Positions 1 to 8,709 of a DNA stretch of 64,000 bases are shown here, piece by piece; position 1 is the stretch's first letter; each line of letters opens with the position of its first letter. The notes under the pieces were generated by a model that was not told where the DNA came from, ran no database searches, and saw only the letters and a program-made list of their open reading frames with translations. A program made the translations under genes and the position numbers. The stretch is from Arachnopeziza araneosa (lineage: Eukaryota; Ascomycota; Leotiomycetes; Helotiales; Arachnopezizaceae). The DNA is taken from positions 1 to 64,000 of the forward strand of contig QYAI01000061.1 of NCBI GenBank assembly GCA_003988855.1, in the 5' to 3' direction.

Positions 1-415
1 GCAAACGACTCTAGTAAAGAATCGAATTGCTAGACACAAAGAAAGCTCACTAACTTCGATTTTCGACACAGTAGCTGCACTAGCAAAAGGTACAGAGCTT
101 CTAGCTCATCAGCTTACTCTTGTGACCGCTGAGAACCACATACTTCGAGAGGCCAATCAAGCACTTAGCCGACGCCGCCGAGCAAAAAAGACTCGTGTTC
201 GCCAAGAAGATATGCTTACTGTCGAAGATGCACAGGATATTCTAGCACGAAAGGAGGCTGAAGAAGAGGTAAAACGCGACAAGCGCTTAGAGAAAGGTAT
301 TTAAAAAGAAAGGCAATCGTCTGAACAGCGCTGTAGAACTTGCGGGAAGTCAGGTCATAATGCGCGCACTTGTAGAGAGGTTGTAGTTATACTTGGATCT
401 CCAGATTTAGACTAG
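1..415 (+). pseudogene. 3' end of a pogo/Fot1-type transposase, interrupted by an in-frame stop
   Basis: Read in frame 2 the sequence is open from base 2 to a TAA at 302-304 and then, in the same frame, to a TAG at 413-415. The first part is a heptad-like helix (HQLTLVTAENHILREANQAL) followed by a very basic stretch. The part after the TAA encodes a CCHC zinc knuckle (CRTCGKSGHNARTC). This coiled-coil, basic, zinc-knuckle order is the usual C-terminus of fungal pogo/Fot1 (DDE_1) transposases, family knowledge. The TAA can be explained by CAA to TAA, a CpA to TpA change typical of RIP. The gene enters from outside the window, so the catalytic domain is not seen. The element probably ends near 512, where a TA follows a repeated motif. 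Confidence 0.7.
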
Positions 416-480
416 TTTTATTCAATTTTAAGTGTTGTAGTTGATATATTATAGTTTTAAGTAAAGAGGGTAGGGGAAAG

Positions 481-514
481 TGTCCCGCGCGCTGATATGT
501 CCCGCTTACTGATA
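481..514. repeat. tandem 17-bp repeat at the presumed end of the left transposon
   Basis: Two adjacent 17-bp units (481-497 and 498-514) both begin TGTCCCGC and end CTGATA. They lie just downstream of the transposase stop and finish on a TA, the target duplicated by pogo elements. The complete element at 61433-63627 has the same design: two 17-bp units inside its terminal inverted repeat. I infer that this is the right terminal inverted repeat. The left partner lies outside the window, so the boundary is unproven. Confidence 0.45.
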
Positions 515-1436
515 AACCACGTTATGTTGAAATTCAATTAGAAACTCGATTAGCTATTCGGAGAGAAGTTTAAGTGTAGGTTACTGATAGCATAAGACCT
601 CAATGCACGAGCCATCGTAATTGAACTGTAAAGACGAATAAACCAGTAACAGACAAGATAAACATAATTTCTCGTCAATGTATCTAGCATTTTGTATAAA
701 AGCCAGGCCGAGGCTTTTTGCGATATCTTGGCCAACATTACTAACTAGCCAAGCTGACTGTAGTTAATGAATCGATGCAATAATAGCAGCAAGAATAACT
801 AGGATAGAGGGAGCTGTATCGGTGTCGTTATCATTTACATGTTGGTTGCAAACATAGCAAACATGTTTGATCCAAATCTTACTGCTTTGGGACAAAATAT
901 CCATCCTTATCGCGACATATGTAGGATGACTACAACCACCAGTGGAAAAGCCTAATTGACTCCGCAAATGAGCCCTAGTAGCCCTCTTGATGGAGAATTC
1001 CTTCTAAATCGCGGGCAGGTGGCGTCATGGGAAACGCATGGCCTAGCGCTGGCTAAAAATTGGTGCCTCTCCTGCTGTTGCTCCATTCTCCTGCCCAGTT
1101 CCAGCTGCATCTCGTGGTGAACAAACCCGCCAGCTCCCCGATATCTTATTCAGTTGATGCAGAATCCCAATCGAGCAATGGAGTCCCTTGATAGGCGTGC
1201 GGATCTCGATGAGGGGAGCCATCCCATGGTGGGGTAGCAGAGCAGCTCTTTTGTCTCTATAAAAGCCGTTGTTACATTTTGTACCAGAAGAGCTATCATT
1301 TCCAGATCTGCATCTTTATCAACAGCATCGTCAACTATCCTGTGAAGCAATCACAATCCCAGGTATCTCAATTGGTATGTATACCCTCAACCCAACCCCT
1401 CTCCAGCCCTCAATTCTACCTGCAACATAGCTCACA
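515..1436. other. intergenic; TATA box and possible 5'-UTR intron of the cupin gene
   Basis: No gene is supported between the transposon relic and the cupin gene. A TATAAAAG box is at 1258-1265, about 180 bp before the ATG. A GTATGT near 1376 and a CATAG acceptor near 1430 could bound a 5'-UTR intron, not demonstrated. Confidence 0.4.
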
Positions 1437-1962
1437 ATGGGTTCTCTCATCAGCAAGACCAAGTCGTCCAAGAAATCTCCAGAAAAATCCGCTGCAATGT
1501 CCACGCCAGCATTCACTCACTACGGTGGTGCCCAGACCGAGTTCAAGCCCCCTCTCATTGCCCACGAGAACGCCTACCTCGGTGACATTGCCACCTCCGA
1601 GCTCAACGACCCCGTCGCTCCCATCTCGGCAGGTTTCTACAGGTTGGAAAAGGGCACACCCCTCGTCTACGAGTACACTTATCACGAGATGAAGATTATC
1701 GTTGATGGCGAGTTTGATATCTCGGACGAGACGGGACAGAAGGTTCATGCTGTGAAGGGTGATGTGTTCTACTGTGAGTGTTTGGAATGTAGAGAAAAAT
1801 CTTGGAGCGGTATGTTGATTGTTTCTAGTTCCAAAGGGAAGCAAGATCACATTCACAACGGAGACTTTTGGACTGGGATTCTTTGTTGGACAGAGAAAGG
1901 TATGTATTCTATCCCGTTGTTATATCCACCTCTAACCATCCTTGTAGGAAGGAACTGCATAA
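1437..1962 (+). CDS. EutQ-like cupin protein
   Basis: Join 1437-1773, 1829-1899, 1948-1962; 140 residues, introns of 55 and 48 bp (GTGAGT...CTAG, GTATGT...GTAG). Splicing produces a coherent single-domain cupin: FEYTY-like strand (VYEYTYHEMKIIVDGEFDIS) around residues 79-98, then the second cupin motif GDVFYFPKGSKITF and the C-terminus LGFFVGQRKEGTA, the latter two each created across a splice junction. That ending is characteristic of fungal proteins of the EutQ (ethanolamine utilisation) cupin family, family knowledge. Fungi lack the bacterial eut microcompartment, so the substrate is unknown. A second in-frame ATG at 1497 could be the true start; the Lys/Ser-rich first 20 residues look like a non-conserved extension. 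Cytosolic: no signal peptide or membrane segment. Confidence 0.75.
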
Positions 1963-2514
1963 AGTGGCTAAAAGGAAAGGATTGGAGTTGCAAATCTTGT
2001 CTAGATATAACAATGTAATGAAATTAGTTTATTTCTGTATCGGTCTTCTCATGTTCTTAGTGATTACTCCCACCTCCATAATGACTCTGTTCCCGTTAGA
2101 ACTGAATGTTTGTTATTGATGGCCAGTACTTAGCTATTACGAGCCAAGCTCTACAATCCATAGAGCTAAATTTCAACTGATAATCTCGCCCTATAATACA
2201 CTGGAGCCGAGTCTCCTGAAGAAACTTTCCCTCTCTCAACAAACAGTCCAACTCCCTAGCCCACCCTACCAACCTTTGAACCCTCGTCCCATCCACCCAT
2301 CCATCCATCCATCCAGAACCCCCTAAATAAAACCCCTCTCTATATTTACCGACGTTTCTCTGCTCGTGACCCTCCCTCTCGCCTCCTCGTAGCACACCCG
2401 CCATGTGTTATAAGAATAAGCAAGCCATCTCGGTCTACAATTCACTCATGAAAAGCACCCTTGGTGTAGGTTGCTCCTCTCCCTCTCCCGAATCGCAAAC
2501 TCGGTTCTAACGGT
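1963..2514. other. intergenic, contains a short (CCAT)n tract
   Basis: No gene recognised. A CCAT microsatellite lies near 2288-2316. Open frames here lack family resemblance and splice structure. Confidence 0.4.
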
Positions 2515-2605
2515 TGTTCTAGCGTCTAGTTGGTTTATGGCGTCCGGCTGTAATTGATCAGTCACACTCACCGGAATGTCGCGCGTTCGATTCGCGCCTG
2601 AGGGA
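2515..2605 (+). tRNA. tRNA-Tyr (GTA), intron-containing; weak 5' acceptor strand
   Basis: The anticodon arm is TCCGG / CTGTAA...A / CCGGA: a perfect 5-bp stem with T33, anticodon GTA (positions 34-36) and a purine at 37, interrupted by a 16-nt intron just after position 37, as in all eukaryotic tRNA-Tyr. The T arm (GCGCG TTCGATT CGCGC, 2581-2597) is perfect, the D arm contains AGTTGG, and a T6 run at 2608-2613 is a pol III terminator. The 3' acceptor strand CTGAGGG (2598-2604) has no good 5' partner in the expected place: at most 5 of 7 positions pair. It may be a pseudogene, or my 5' boundary may be wrong. Confidence 0.7.
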
Positions 2606-2866
2606 TATTTTTTCTTAAATCTTTTGTCCCTTTTTATCCAGGTTTTTTGACGGAAAATTTAACTTTATTTGATATTACAATTACTTTCCCATCTCATTAG
2701 AATTGTTCTGGAAAGTGAGAGGATAGTGACTCTAATTTGGGAGTTGTGTCTCCTGAAAGCCAAATTTTTTTTTCGCTTAAGCCCCTTACACCGAAAGGCA
2801 TTTTTGAGGACAAAACCTAAACGATTTTATTTTGCACAATTAAATATATCATTACTACATCTCGCT

Positions 2867-3962
2867 CTATGGTGTACCACTGCTCTTCGCTGTAGTGGAG
2901 CTTGGTGCAACCGTGGCAGAGACCGTTCCGATAGAGACCGAAGCTGATGCGGTCGACGAGGGAAGAGCACTACTTGAACTATTTCCACTTCCACCACTAC
3001 TTCCTGTCTGTTTTACTGTTGTAGCTTGAACAACCTGCCCAGCTGCGTCGAATACTGGTCAAAGTTAGTTCAGAAGTTCGTTTGTTGGAGATACAGATCT
3101 ATGAAACATACCAATATTGACAAGAGCATTCAAAGGCGAGTACTGGTATGTCTTTTGAGTCAATCCGTTGCCTAGGTTCTGGCTCTGTCCAGTGTATGTC
3201 ATATTCTGCTGAAAGTTGCCAACGATTTGGTCTATCGCATCTCCCGCTTCACCCACTACACTCGAAACAATGTTTCCAAGGTTGTCGATAATGAAGTTGA
3301 GCGTTGTTCCGCCTTTAGTAAGAGAGCCAAGTAGACCATCTACCACACCGACAACCACAGTATCCACCTAATCCTTGACATCAGCATGGTTCTCTAGAGG
3401 GAATTGCATAGCTTACTACTGAGGTAATATCATTCAAAGCAGTTATCAACAATGGATTTAGATCCAAGCTCTGGAAGACTCTCTGTACAATATCTACTAA
3501 ATGTCCCAAGCGAACAATCAACTCAAGCTTCACTTCTACATCTGCGATTGTGATATTGATTTTCTGGACACTGACAGCTACGCCTGCGTTGATGGTGACG
3601 AGGTTCGCAACTTGAGCATTCAAGTTGATGTCTGCTGACAAGTTATCAACGTCGAGTTCGATCCGCTTTACGGAGAGATTGGGGACTTTCAGGAGGACGT
3701 CGGGTTGAGTATAATCCGGAGTCAAAGCTGGCAAGGTCGATGTACCAGTTGAGGAGCTATTCTGCCCAGCAGTAGTCGATGGAAAGGCACTACTGCTGAG
3801 TGAAGAGGTGACTGGCGGAGCCGAGACTGGTGGAGTCGAAGCAATAGCGGTTGCCGTGGCTGTTGTGGACGAGGAGGCCGCAACTTGTGCCAGGACCATG
3901 GCAGGACATAACGCCAGCCAGAAGCTGGCAATCAGCAAGATGATGAAGTGGTAGGACGCCAT
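2867..3962 (-). CDS. secreted Ser/Thr-rich protein, paralogue of the gene at 4830-5720
   Basis: Complement of join 2867-3054, 3112-3367, 3417-3962; 329 residues. Introns of 49 bp (GTAAGC...ATTAG) and 57 bp (GTATGT...CCAG) restore one frame. It begins with a signal peptide (hydrophobic IILLIASFWLALCPAMVLAQ), then a low-complexity Ser/Thr/Ala linker to about residue 75, then a domain shared with the divergent neighbour. Shared segments are PDVLLKVPNLSVKRIELDV matching PDVFLNASVYVGEINILV, and QSLDLNPLLITAL matching KSLDLNPVLVTLG. The C-terminal exon carries NIVFDAAGQVVQA, matching NIYVNEAGHVVKA, then a Ser-rich tail. I do not recognise a named family. The domain is rich in alternating hydrophobics and lacks cysteines. 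Function unknown, probably cell surface or extracellular. Confidence 0.75.
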
Positions 3963-4829
3963 TCCTACAAAAGCTAAAGAGTGAAGTCAACGAGAGAAGG
4001 ACGTCTTGAAAGAACGATAAAAGGGACGACAGGTTTAGAGGCCCAAGAAAGCTTTTCTCAAAAGAGAGGAAACGTGCGGGTGGGAGAAATCCGTATCCCG
4101 GCCTAAGGAAATATGGGGAAATTTGGGTTACAACCTTCCGCCTATGACGATAGCGGTATTCAGATACAGATCTTATATGAGATGTCAATCCTCCTTATGC
4201 GAGGTAACATCCGTTTCCTGTCACTCAAGGGCTCGGGAAATTGTTCTATTTGGAAATGCAGGATTCCCCTCATCAAAGTATGCTCGAAAAACTTGTTTGT
4301 GCTCGCTTTGGGCCGAAGCAATCTTCGCTCAATCACTGAGAAAGAGTGTTGTATTCGTTTTTGAGTAGGTCGAGTCCGCGATTGACAAGGCCAGAGACAA
4401 GGTTTAGCGCAACCAGTTGGGGTTTAAACCAAGTTTTTAAGCCTTATCAAATGGTAGTCCGGTTTGAGTTTCATGCGTCCTCGGCTTGAGCCATTGATAT
4501 GCCGTCACTAGCTCAGGGGCCACTCGTCAAGGAGGTCTGTGAGGCTCCATCATTGGCACAGTGCACTATTTATCCGATGCTCATGCAGCTTCAAAGTCCC
4601 ATCTGCAAGGTACCAGCAATCTCATGTAAACCGGTTTCCATGACTTGATCGTGGGAAGCATTCTAGAGCTTTATGGCTTGCCATTTATAATTTGTCTCCA
4701 ATTTACCGTTTCATGGTGGCCCGAGTCGACTTATGGCGTCGATTGTTGGGTTGCACACTTTGTCCATCTTCTCTTAACTGAAAAAGTCCCAAATTGAAGT
4801 CAAGTCAACTTCCTCACCCTCACGTCGTT
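3963..4829. promoter_or_regulatory. shared intergenic promoter region of a divergent paralogous pair
   Basis: This 867-bp region lies between the start codons of two divergently transcribed paralogues and must hold both promoters. The short open frames inside it resemble nothing. No clear TATA box close to either start was seen. Confidence 0.5.
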
Positions 4830-5720
4830 ATGTTGCACTCAATATTCGCACTCGTTTTGTTTGCAGTTGTTCCTTTTATCAATGGCCAGGCCACTTCTGT
4901 CACCGGTGGAGATGGATATACTGGATACAACTTCAGTATGACTGGAGATCCGGACTCTGTAGTATATGCAACGGACGATACACCTGCACCAGCAAATATC
5001 ACAACCACTGAGCCGGATGTGTTCCTCAACGCTTCTGTTTATGTTGGCGAAATCAACATATTAGTTGAGAATCTGACAGCCAAGATCAATCTGGATGCCA
5101 CAGTCCTCTCTCTTCTCAAATTCAATGCTGGCGTCGACGTTTCCATCGATCGGGTAGATCTCCTCATCCAGAATATCTCTGCAGAAGTTACGCTGGAGGC
5201 ACGATTAGAGAACTTGGTGATTATGGTCGACGACATCCTCAAGTCACTCGATTTGAATCCTGTCTTGGTCACGTTGGGTCAGGATCTTGACAACATCACC
5301 AGCACTGCAATTGGTACTCTCACTGGTCCAGCACCGTCGAACCTGAAGAGGAGCATACCGTACGACTACGAACTGGCGCATAATATCCTATTCTCGAAGA
5401 ACGATTATACTGGCCACACTCACACGAATCGCGTCTTGAGCCAAACGGGAAACATCATCGATCAATCGCTGGATGACAATGGAAACGTGATCAAGGAGAC
5501 AACGGTGGGGTCATATCTCACGAATATGAGGTTCAATGGGGACAACCAGACTGCGACGGTGAATGGGCAGGTAGCGCACAAGCTGGAATATGTGTATGAT
5601 CCTTTCCCAGGGCTTGAGGTTATATCCAACATCTACGTCAACGAAGCTGGGCACGTAGTCAAGGCTCAGGTCCTGAGCGAGGCTTTCGGTGGGGGCAGCA
5701 GTACCATTGGTGATAATTAA
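4830..5720 (+). CDS. secreted protein, intronless paralogue of the gene at 2867-3962
   Basis: Single exon, 296 residues from the ATG at 4830. An upstream in-frame ATG at 4794 would put 12 polar residues before the signal peptide, so 4830 is preferred (MLHSIFALVLFAVVPFING). After the signal peptide a short linker leads to a domain matching its divergent neighbour: PDVFLNASVYVGEINILVEN, KINLDATVLSLLKFNAGVDV and KSLDLNPVLVTLG. Several N-glycosylation sequons (NIT, NLT, NIS) are present. It lacks the long Ser/Thr linker and Ser-rich tail of the paralogue and has no introns. Head-to-head orientation and shared domain point to an inverted duplication followed by divergence. Function unknown. Confidence 0.75.
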   Translation: MLHSIFALVLFAVVPFINGQATSVTGGDGYTGYNFSMTGDPDSVVYATDDTPAPANITTTEPDVFLNASVYVGEINILVENLTAKINLDATVLSLLKFNAGVDVSIDRVDLLIQNISAEVTLEARLENLVIMVDDILKSLDLNPVLVTLGQDLDNITSTAIGTLTGPAPSNLKRSIPYDYELAHNILFSKNDYTGHTHTNRVLSQTGNIIDQSLDDNGNVIKETTVGSYLTNMRFNGDNQTATVNGQVAHKLEYVYDPFPGLEVISNIYVNEAGHVVKAQVLSEAFGGGSSTIGDN

Positions 5721-6660
5721 TAGAATTCTCGTAGCCGATGTAATTCCAAGTTTTCCAAATCACAAACAAGACCAAAAGAACTTCATGTCCGTGTCGAGTG
5801 TGTTTGAATAGTGGTCTGACAGCGCGCATGCGGAACTTGATCCGAAATTCGACGTCACATTGCTGATCGCATGAAGATCAGCAAGGGTTCTGAAACTCGA
5901 AAATTCAGCCACATGGCATGCCACTGTATCCTGGGATGAGCAATATAGAAAGTGGATGACGGGGACCAGATTCCTGGATTGAGCCTATGGAAATTCAAAT
6001 TGCCCATCAAGTCTCGCACAGACGGGACAACCAGCGGAAGAAGCGACTGTGATCGGAGATTTTTTGGCATCTTCCAACGGCGGCAGACTCGGATAGGGCG
6101 TCGAGTGAAGAGTTGAGTGTGTAAAGTAAGGTGGGCAAGCAGGAGTTCAGGAGAAAGCACAGAATATGTGATGACTAAGCAGTGCTTCGGGTCACGTGTA
6201 TGACTTTCCAACGACAACCTGAAAACTTGGAAATATCCCACCTCACTGCATTTTCTATTCACAGTATCGACTGAAATCTCGTTCCTCCTCGAAATACAAA
6301 GTGTTTTTGATTGAAGTTTCGCAACAGTCACTCTATCTGCGGCCTTTAGTGAGGTCCACCATGAGTGTGCAACTGTCATCCCAAAAAGCTGTTATTCAAC
6401 GGCGTGTATTTTGCAAGACACTGCTTGAATATCAACAGCTTTTGTTTCTACTTCTCTCGCTCATGCCGGAATGATGTCTCTACTGTTTGCGGCCGGATAT
6501 GGCTGCGGTCATCTGAGAGGAGATACAGTTCTTTGTGAACGTTCTCAGTCGAAAGGAACAATGAAATCCAGGCCGTGCAAGACTCAAGGAGTTATGCTGC
6601 GTAACATGATCTCAAAAAGTCGATCAATTTATGTAAATCTGCGTTATACTGGTCTTGGTC
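5721..6660. other. intergenic, no gene supported
   Basis: A 174-codon open frame on the minus strand (5855-6379) has no family resemblance, signal peptide or splice structure, and I treat it as chance. Nothing else was seen. Confidence 0.4.
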
Positions 6661-7228
6661 ATGGCGTGAGTAGGAAAAGCACCTACAGCATCTCTGTTCG
6701 AATGTGCTAAATAAATGTAGCCGAGGCTTCCAAACCCCGCCAGCTCAATCACCACCCAGGTCACCACCCGGAGCTCCAAGAGGCCCTAGAGCTCGCCCTC
6801 CTCCAGATCCAGGGCGGTCTGTTCCTTCGCCTGTCGGTGTTCCGGGTCGTTCTCCTCCTCTTCCAGACGAAGGAGACGATTCTGATGACCAAAGCGACGA
6901 CTCCAATCATTCAGACCACTAGTCTTCGCCATCAGATGAACCATCCCAACCATCGTCAAATTCTTCCAGTGAGTACGAGCAACTTTCTTCCTCGTCCTCA
7001 GACAAATCATCGCAACCACCAGCAACTTCTTCTTCCAGTTCCTCGTTCTCTGGTTCAGGCTCGAACTCGGATTCAGACTTGAGCTCGGAATCGGACTCGG
7101 ACTCGGATGCTGCTCCTCCAAATGCACGGGTGCGATGTCCAGCTATAACACAGAGGAGGACTCAGTGCAAGAATTTCTATGATCCTGCGGCGGGCCAGAC
7201 TGGGTGTACGAGGTGGCATAATACATGA
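6661..7228 (+). pseudogene. Pro/Ser/Asp-rich protein with C-terminal Cys/His motif, in-frame TAG
   Basis: Proposed join 6661-6665, 6721-7228. ATGGC is followed by GTGAGT, and the intron ends ATGTAG at 6720, giving a protein that starts MARGFQTPPAQ. The reading frame then runs to TGA at 7226-7228 except for one TAG at 6920-6922. Composition is continuous on both sides of the stop: Pro-rich, then Asp/Ser acidic, then poly-Ser. The end carries a possible zinc motif, C-x9-C-x12-C-x3-H (RCPAITQRRTQCKN then GCTRWH), which resembles small Cys/His motifs at the ends of other fungal proteins. The TAG can be explained by CAG to TAG. Either the gene is dead, or it is read through, or an intron I cannot define removes the stop. 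No function is assigned. Confidence 0.45.
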
Positions 7229-7535
7229 GGATCGATCTTAATCGAGTTTGTTATTGGTGTTGCGTTTGGGTTTATGATTGACTCGATTTTTGTGGCGTCT
7301 TCTGGTTGTCGGGTGTCGTGGTGTTCTACCGAGTTTAGTCTATATACGAGATGATCAATCCTCTTTTAAATTAAGAACATTTCAGATAATTTAACGGTAG
7401 CCATTTGCCACTATTCTCCCTCCCCAGCATTCCGTACAGTATTATTCTTCTAACACCTTGACTAGTTCAAAGAGCCTGCTTTCCTCCAAACACAAAACCC
7501 TCCACTTGCAGCAAAATCCAGCCTACTGATCTCCT
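7229..7535. other. intergenic, nothing recognised
   Basis: Short AT-rich spacer between convergent genes; no feature seen. Confidence 0.4.
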
Positions 7536-8339
7536 TTATGTATCCACCTTCTCCCTCATATTCGATGGTTCCCAAATCATAACCCTCTGAACATAAGTCC
7601 CCTCACCCCCAAACTTGATCAGATCCAGCTCCGCCGCGCCCACGGTCCTGAACCCCCACTTCTCATACAGCCAGCGGCCCTCCTCGCTCGCGGTCAGGAA
7701 GACCCTCCTGCCCTCCTTCTCGGCGCGCTCCAATCCCCACGTCAGCAGCAAGCCTCCGAGTCCCCTCTTCTTGAACGAGGGGAGGACGCAGATGCGGAAC
7801 AGCTCTGCTCATCCATCAGCCCATCTGGCCAATGGGTTTTCCTGCCCTCTCTCATCTGATTGAGAGGGAGTCACAAAGAGTCACGGGGAAGGGACGGTAG
7901 ACGCACCGATATCATTCTCCTCGTCAAACTCCCTCTTGATGATGGGATCCACCAAGCGACTCAGCTCCTTCCTCATCCTCAGATCGGCCCCGAGTGCCTC
8001 GATACCAGGGATCTCTTCGCCGCCATCCTGTTTCGGGTTTTCCTTCTTCTTCCCCGCCTGGCTCCAGTACCAGCTCGCGAATCCAGCGATCTGTCCCGAC
8101 GAATCCTCGACGGCCTTGATGGTCTGGACCGAGTTGCCCTCGTTGGGGAGGTCGATGCCCGTTCGGAGGTGCCAGTCGTGTAGTTTCTCGCCGTCGACGT
8201 GGGCGAACGTGTGGCGGTTGAAAAAGTTGGCGTCGTTGGTGTTGACGGATGAGAGAGAGATGGTGGTTAATGTGGGGAGATCGGTGGCCTTGTTGATGGG
8301 ATGGAGTGTGAATTCTGGCATTGGAGTGGGGGTGGGCAT
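7536..8339 (-). CDS. GNAT-family N-acetyltransferase
   Basis: Complement of join 7536-7804, 7907-8339; 233 residues, one 102-bp intron (GTGCGT...GAGCAG). After splicing the C-terminal half shows the GNAT core: the beta4 strand and acetyl-CoA pyrophosphate loop LFRICVLPSFKKRGLGGLLL (the R/Q-x-x-G-x-G/A equivalent is KKRGLGG), then helix alpha3 and beta5-alpha4 with LYEKWGF, the usual final GNAT motif. The N-terminal half has the variable substrate region. Fungal GNATs of this type acetylate small molecules or protein N-termini; the substrate cannot be read from sequence. It is probably cytosolic. It is convergent with the preceding gene and transcribed in the same direction as the SYLF gene, whose stop lies 370 bp upstream of this start. 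Confidence 0.8.
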
Positions 8340-8709
8340 TTTGAGTGATGGATGGTGTTGGTAGATACGTTTGCTTCGTTTAAGTATTCATTTACTATGA
8401 GGCGAGTAAGAAGAACTTGAGAGTACTAAGGCGCGGAGTCAAAGTACTCGTACGCCATACGCCACTTGCTTTTAGGCAGCTATTCCGGAGCTCGGAACTC
8501 CGTATTACGGATATCGAAGGATGAAATGTACGAGGTTTCAAGATCCGAATCCGTAAATTCATCACGCTATAGACGAAGTCTATATACTAGGATATTGCAA
8601 ACTCAGCTGACTGCAAAATTCTTAAAATTCTTAAATCATGAAATTCTATCTACTAAAACATGAACAGATGAATATAAATTTTCCTACACTCCTAAACCAA
8701 GCAATCAGC
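8340..8709. other. intergenic, promoter side of the GNAT gene
   Basis: No gene or distinct motif recognised. Confidence 0.4.

Noticed and set aside
2096..2404. 102-codon minus-strand open frame with Trp/Gly/Asp repeats
   Set aside because: Produced by the (CCAT)n tract; no other support.
5855..6379. 174-codon minus-strand open frame
   Set aside because: No family resemblance, no signal peptide, no coherent composition; probably chance.
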